This document shows, piece by piece, positions 46,767 through 50,744 of a DNA stretch of 50,744 nucleotides. The DNA lies in the NCBI GenBank assembly GCA_026392045.1, contig JAPLCU010000035.1, positions 1-50,744 on the forward strand, given 5' to 3'. Made by a program: the position numbers and the translations under genes. Position 1 is the first letter of the stretch; each line of letters opens with the position of its first letter. The notes under the pieces are model-generated. The model searched no databases. It was not told the origin of the DNA and saw only the letters and a program-made list of their open reading frames with translations. The stretch is from Armatimonadota bacterium. Its GTDB lineage: Bacteria; Armatimonadota; UBA5829.

Positions 46767-47900
46767 ATGAAAACGAATCTTGGCCGCATTTCTCGCATAG
46801 GAATGTTGGCGCTGCTTCTCGTATTGGCGTTTGGGGCGCATGCTCAGGCGGCGATGCTCATGACGCCATATTTACAGGCTGTTACCGAAACCAGCGTGTG
46901 TGTGATGGTCGAATGCGACACCAAAGACCCAGTCACCGTGCAATATGGCCCCAAGGTCGAATATGGCAAAACGGCAACCACCGAAATTACTCTCCCCACC
47001 GACACAAAAGCGGCTGAAACCTATGTGCATAGGATCAAGCTGATTGGTCTGAAAGCAAATTCGCTCTATCACTACCGCGCAACCCAGGATAAAACTACGT
47101 ATACCACCGATTACACGTTCAATACTGCCGTGACCCCAGGAAAACCGTTCAGATTCGCCGCGCTGGGGGATTTTAGAAGCGGTACGGCTATTCATGAGGC
47201 AATCGTAGCTAAAATAAAGACCGCTAACCCCAGATTTTCCATCTACGGCGGTGACCTTTGCAATGATAACTCATATAAAATGTTCAAGAAAGAGTTCTTC
47301 CAGCCCAATGAGCTGGCCCTGAGCGCGAGCGCGCCATTTTTCAACACGCCTGGCAACCATGAAGGCTGGTCTCAAAACACCAAGGCATTCACACAATCCC
47401 CGTTGGCTCCGGCTGACGCGCAGGGTTATTATTCATTCGATTACGGCGACGCGCACTTCGTTTCGATCAATAACCAGACCAATTACGGCGAAAACAGCGC
47501 GCAATGGAAATTCGTTAAGAAAGATTTGGAGAATTCCAAAAAACTCTGGAAAATAGTCTTCTTCCACGAACCTGCATATTGCGCCGGCGGACATAACGAA
47601 AACAAAAATATGGTCGCAATGACCACCAAGCTCTTTGAGCCTAATAGGGTAAACATTGTCATAGCAGGTCACACTCATCTATATCAGCATAATCTGGTCA
47701 ATGGCATTCACCACTTCGTTCTGGGAGCCGCAGGCGCGCCGCTCTACGAACCCGGCGCCGCGCCTTACGTCCTTAAATCAGCCAAGGTGCAGCATTACGC
47801 AATCATTGATGTAACCAAAGACAAGCTCGTGGTGAATGTCTACAAAGAAGACGGCTCGCAGCTTGATAAGCTGGAGCTTGCTAATCCAGCTAAGAAGTAG
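46767..47900 (+). CDS. secreted metallophosphoesterase (purple acid phosphatase-like, Fn3-like N-domain)
   Basis: Signal peptide; FAALGDFRSG, YGGDLCNDN, NTPGNHEGW, FFHEPAY, VIAGHTHLYQHN. Confidence 0.92.
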   Translation: MKTNLGRISRIGMLALLLVLAFGAHAQAAMLMTPYLQAVTETSVCVMVECDTKDPVTVQYGPKVEYGKTATTEITLPTDTKAAETYVHRIKLIGLKANSLYHYRATQDKTTYTTDYTFNTAVTPGKPFRFAALGDFRSGTAIHEAIVAKIKTANPRFSIYGGDLCNDNSYKMFKKEFFQPNELALSASAPFFNTPGNHEGWSQNTKAFTQSPLAPADAQGYYSFDYGDAHFVSINNQTNYGENSAQWKFVKKDLENSKKLWKIVFFHEPAYCAGGHNENKNMVAMTTKLFEPNRVNIVIAGHTHLYQHNLVNGIHHFVLGAAGAPLYEPGAAPYVLKSAKVQHYAIIDVTKDKLVVNVYKEDGSQLDKLELANPAKK

Positions 47901-47942
47901 TATGTGAGCATGCTGAACTCCGTCGAAGCGCCCAGCATACAA

Positions 47943-47979
47943 AGAAGCCCCCGGAGGTAGAGAACCAACGGGGGCTTCT
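47943..47979. terminator. bidirectional terminator between convergent genes
   Basis: AGAAGCCCCCG...CGGGGGCTTCT, 11-bp stem, then ATTTT. Confidence 0.85.
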
Positions 47980-48006
47980 ATTTTGACCCATTGTCGAGCA
48001 CTGCAC

Positions 48007-50685
48007 CTAATGCGCTGTTACTTCACTTTTACTGCGGACTCTCAGCAGTCTCTCGGCAGTGCCTGCCACATAGTCTACGCGCACGGTATCTGCATGGTCG
48101 TTGCTGGCGTTGAATCGCACCAAGAGAGGCTTATCGGGAACCAGACCTCCGCTGTATGAAACAGAGCACTCGGGGTGGTCAACGACATCCAATGCAACAT
48201 AGCCTGGCCTCCACGTGATCTTGAACGTGTTTACCTGACCCTTAATAACGGCCCAGCCGGGTATCGGCAGGTAGACCTCCTTGTTCTCAGGATCGAACGG
48301 ATCAGTCTCTCGAATTATGCCAAGCACGCCCTCGGTCACGACGATGGCGTAGTGGAACCCGCTGCCCCATCGTTCGAAACCGAGGCTGGTATCGTTCTCC
48401 CAATTGCTCACCTCAGCTCTAAACTCCAAGGGCTGATACAGGAAATGCTCCTTGCTCTGGACCTGGGCTCCTCCATTCGGCGGCGCCTCCGTACTCTGGA
48501 GAACGAGCCAGCCATCAGACACACTTGCATTTCCGCTCCGTATCGGCCACACCTCCTGGTCGAAAACTAGGAAGTCATCGCGGAACGTTCGTATAGACGA
48601 TACTCCAGTTGCGCTGAGATACTGCCAGTTTGTGTCCACAGTCTCTGGCCCGGGCAATAGACATTTGACGTACACACTGCTGCCGTCATCGAGCCAAAAT
48701 GTGTCGGCACTGCTCTCAGCAGTTAACACCTTCCCATAAAGCCTCACGAGCAGGCCGATGTTGTTCAGCCCGAATCCGCCAAAAATGCCCTGCTGAAGTC
48801 CGAACACCCCGCCGCCCAGGGAGCGGTTAGACAGCCCCAGAGGGGCAACAGTTCCGCTGTCGTTAGGCGGATCGCATCTGTGGGCATCAGAAGCTTCGAT
48901 GCAGCGTTCGAGGTCGGAGTTCGTGTCCATGACACCGATCACATGAACCCTCATTCCAGCCGTTAACGAGTGCCCCGACTTATGCACACGAATGCCGGAA
49001 CTCCGGTTGTCCGCTTCGATGTAGAAGAAGTCGGTGAACGCGGCTGAGACGATCGCGCCGTCGATGTCGGCCGATGCGTCGTCCGCGGCGAGCTTAGCTT
49101 CCTGAACCGTCGCTGCCGACAGCCAGTATTCGTCCGCTCCAATGTCGACTATCCCGCCCATTATCCTCGGCTGGCCGTCCATGTCGAGGGCGGGAATATC
49201 GGGAGCGAGGTTCCAACCCGCATTGATGCATGGTGAACCAAATGCCAGATGGAAATCGCCGCCGCCCGTGTTCACGAACAACGGATCGGCAGAGATATCG
49301 CCCGCGCCGGCTGAGACGCCGGAGTAGTTATACCAGTTGTTCTGGTAGACATCGTTATTGCGAAGCGCGGGCGCGGTGCCCCCGGAGTAGATGCCCCCTC
49401 CCGCCGTACTGAATGCGATAATGTTGTTTGCAACGTGCGAGTTCGCGCCGAGTATGCAGAAAATCCCGCCGCCATTGCTTGCGGACGAACCCGAGACGGT
49501 GTTGGTAGAGATGGTGTTGTTGGTGATGGTTGCCGAGTTCCCATGGCACATCAACCCTACCCCGCCGCCTACCGCGCTCCCACTCGGCTGGGGAAACCAA
49601 GGGTCCGGATTCATGGAGGATGCAGATGCGGAAGCCCAGTTATTAACGACGAGGTTGCCCGATATGGTGGGTGAGCAGTTGTCACACTCTATACCTCCAC
49701 CGGAGCTGAACGCTCCCCCAGCCCCGCCTCCCGAGTCCATGTAACTCGAACTGGCTTGATTACCCTTGACAATGTTATTGAGTAACTGTGGGCTGCCTCC
49801 AGAAACGTAGGCCCCGCCTCCGTAGGCTGACACCGACATCGATCCGCCGTCTGCATATACGTTGTTGCTTTCGATCAAGTTGCCCGAGACAATCACGGAG
49901 CCGCCAGATGCAGCTATCCCTCCACCGAAGGCTGAACTTTCAATCCCATAGCCGCCGGACATAAAACTGGCTGTGTTGTTCTTGATCACGTTGTTGGAGA
50001 TGGTGGCTGTGCTGACCTGGCAGTAGATGGCCCCCCCATTCGACGACATATAGTAGCCGCCGTAGTTCGACGCGTAGTTTCCAGAGATCGTGTTGTTCGA
50101 TATGACGGGCGCGCCCGAGTAGCAGCAAACTCCGCCTCCGCATCCAGCCGCATTGGACGTGATAAGATTATTCACAATAATCGGCGATGCATCGACGGAG
50201 TAGATGCCACCGCCGCCGTAGCCAGTGTCGCTGGTTGCTCTGCCGTTGCGGATGGTAAACCCGTCAACCCTGGCGCCTGATCCCGAGCCGGACGGGACAG
50301 TAACCACGCTGCCGAGCTGGTTGCCATCCAGAATTGTCTCGTTCGCATCGGGGGAAGCCCTGGGGAATGCGGGGCGTTCGGATAGATTGGTTTCCGTACC
50401 CACGAAGCCGCCATATAGTGCCACTCCATTCTTGAGGGTGATGCATTCAAGGTAGGTCCCCATGCAAACCCAGACCTCATCGCCTGATATGGCGGTGTTG
50501 ATACCCGCCTGGATGGTCTGCTTGGGGCTGCCCCAGGAGCGACCATCATTGATATCACTTCCCGTGGTCTTGACATAGATCACGTCGCCAAACGAAGGTA
50601 ACCCCCCAAAAAGAACCAGGCTACAAGCTATCAGCAGCATCGCAAACTTGATACGGTATAGCATGCGAATCTCTCCATTATTCAC
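48007..50685 (-). CDS. secreted right-handed beta-helix (parallel beta-helix repeat) protein
   Basis: Signal peptide; [41 protein letters not shown]; repeats of NNxIxxNxA; DIGADEYW. Confidence 0.85.
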   Translation of the reverse strand: MNNGEIRMLYRIKFAMLLIACSLVLFGGLPSFGDVIYVKTTGSDINDGRSWGSPKQTIQAGINTAISGDEVWVCMGTYLECITLKNGVALYGGFVGTETNLSERPAFPRASPDANETILDGNQLGSVVTVPSGSGSGARVDGFTIRNGRATSDTGYGGGGIYSVDASPIIVNNLITSNAAGCGGGVCCYSGAPVISNNTISGNYASNYGGYYMSSNGGAIYCQVSTATISNNVIKNNTASFMSGGYGIESSAFGGGIAASGGSVIVSGNLIESNNVYADGGSMSVSAYGGGAYVSGGSPQLLNNIVKGNQASSSYMDSGGGAGGAFSSGGGIECDNCSPTISGNLVVNNWASASASSMNPDPWFPQPSGSAVGGGVGLMCHGNSATITNNTISTNTVSGSSASNGGGIFCILGANSHVANNIIAFSTAGGGIYSGGTAPALRNNDVYQNNWYNYSGVSAGAGDISADPLFVNTGGGDFHLAFGSPCINAGWNLAPDIPALDMDGQPRIMGGIVDIGADEYWLSAATVQEAKLAADDASADIDGAIVSAAFTDFFYIEADNRSSGIRVHKSGHSLTAGMRVHVIGVMDTNSDLERCIEASDAHRCDPPNDSGTVAPLGLSNRSLGGGVFGLQQGIFGGFGLNNIGLLVRLYGKVLTAESSADTFWLDDGSSVYVKCLLPGPETVDTNWQYLSATGVSSIRTFRDDFLVFDQEVWPIRSGNASVSDGWLVLQSTEAPPNGGAQVQSKEHFLYQPLEFRAEVSNWENDTSLGFERWGSGFHYAIVVTEGVLGIIRETDPFDPENKEVYLPIPGWAVIKGQVNTFKITWRPGYVALDVVDHPECSVSYSGGLVPDKPLLVRFNASNDHADTVRVDYVAGTAERLLRVRSKSEVTAH

Positions 50686-50744
50686 AGTGGATTCAGTTGA
50701 AAAACTCCCGCGATTCGAGTATTTTCGCGGAGTCTGAGGCTCCC

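Overview
This is a bacterial chromosomal window, repeat-rich and not assignable to a lineage from sequence alone. It carries: GH51 and GH127 arabinofuranosidases; an OmpR-type response regulator; rpsF-ssb-rpsR; a SIS-domain isomerase; topA; a homocysteine methyltransferase family gene; a minus-strand run of 2-hydroxyacyl-CoA dehydratase/double-cubane-like genes plus activase; complete selenocysteine machinery (selA, selB, selD and tRNA-Sec); an arginine biosynthesis stretch (argB, argD, argF, argG); GxxExxY elements; and a few secreted or peripheral enzymes. The main discovery is two adjacent paralogous exported proteins just upstream of selA, called in the ORF track as 27758..28849 and 28842..29489. 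Both end at an in-frame UGA after the motif G-K-F-x-Y-G. In both, the frame continues for exactly 41 more codons to a TAG. The two extensions align without gaps (GGxCTYSGGIPSxxKGKVTVRPxxxxGPF...TxWT). In both, the UGA is followed at the same distance by an identical 7-bp hairpin with a GGU loop, as expected for a bacterial SECIS. They look like an undescribed pair of exported selenoproteins encoded next to a membrane polyferredoxin, selA/D/B and tRNA-Sec. Other notable items: a candidate Arg-rich leader peptide with terminator and antiterminator upstream of argB; in-frame insertion of dispersed palindromic repeats into two genes, one of which joins SelD to an AhpD/CMD domain; GxxExxY elements with terminal inverted repeats; and an inverted-repeat-bounded four-helix-bundle gene between argF and argG.
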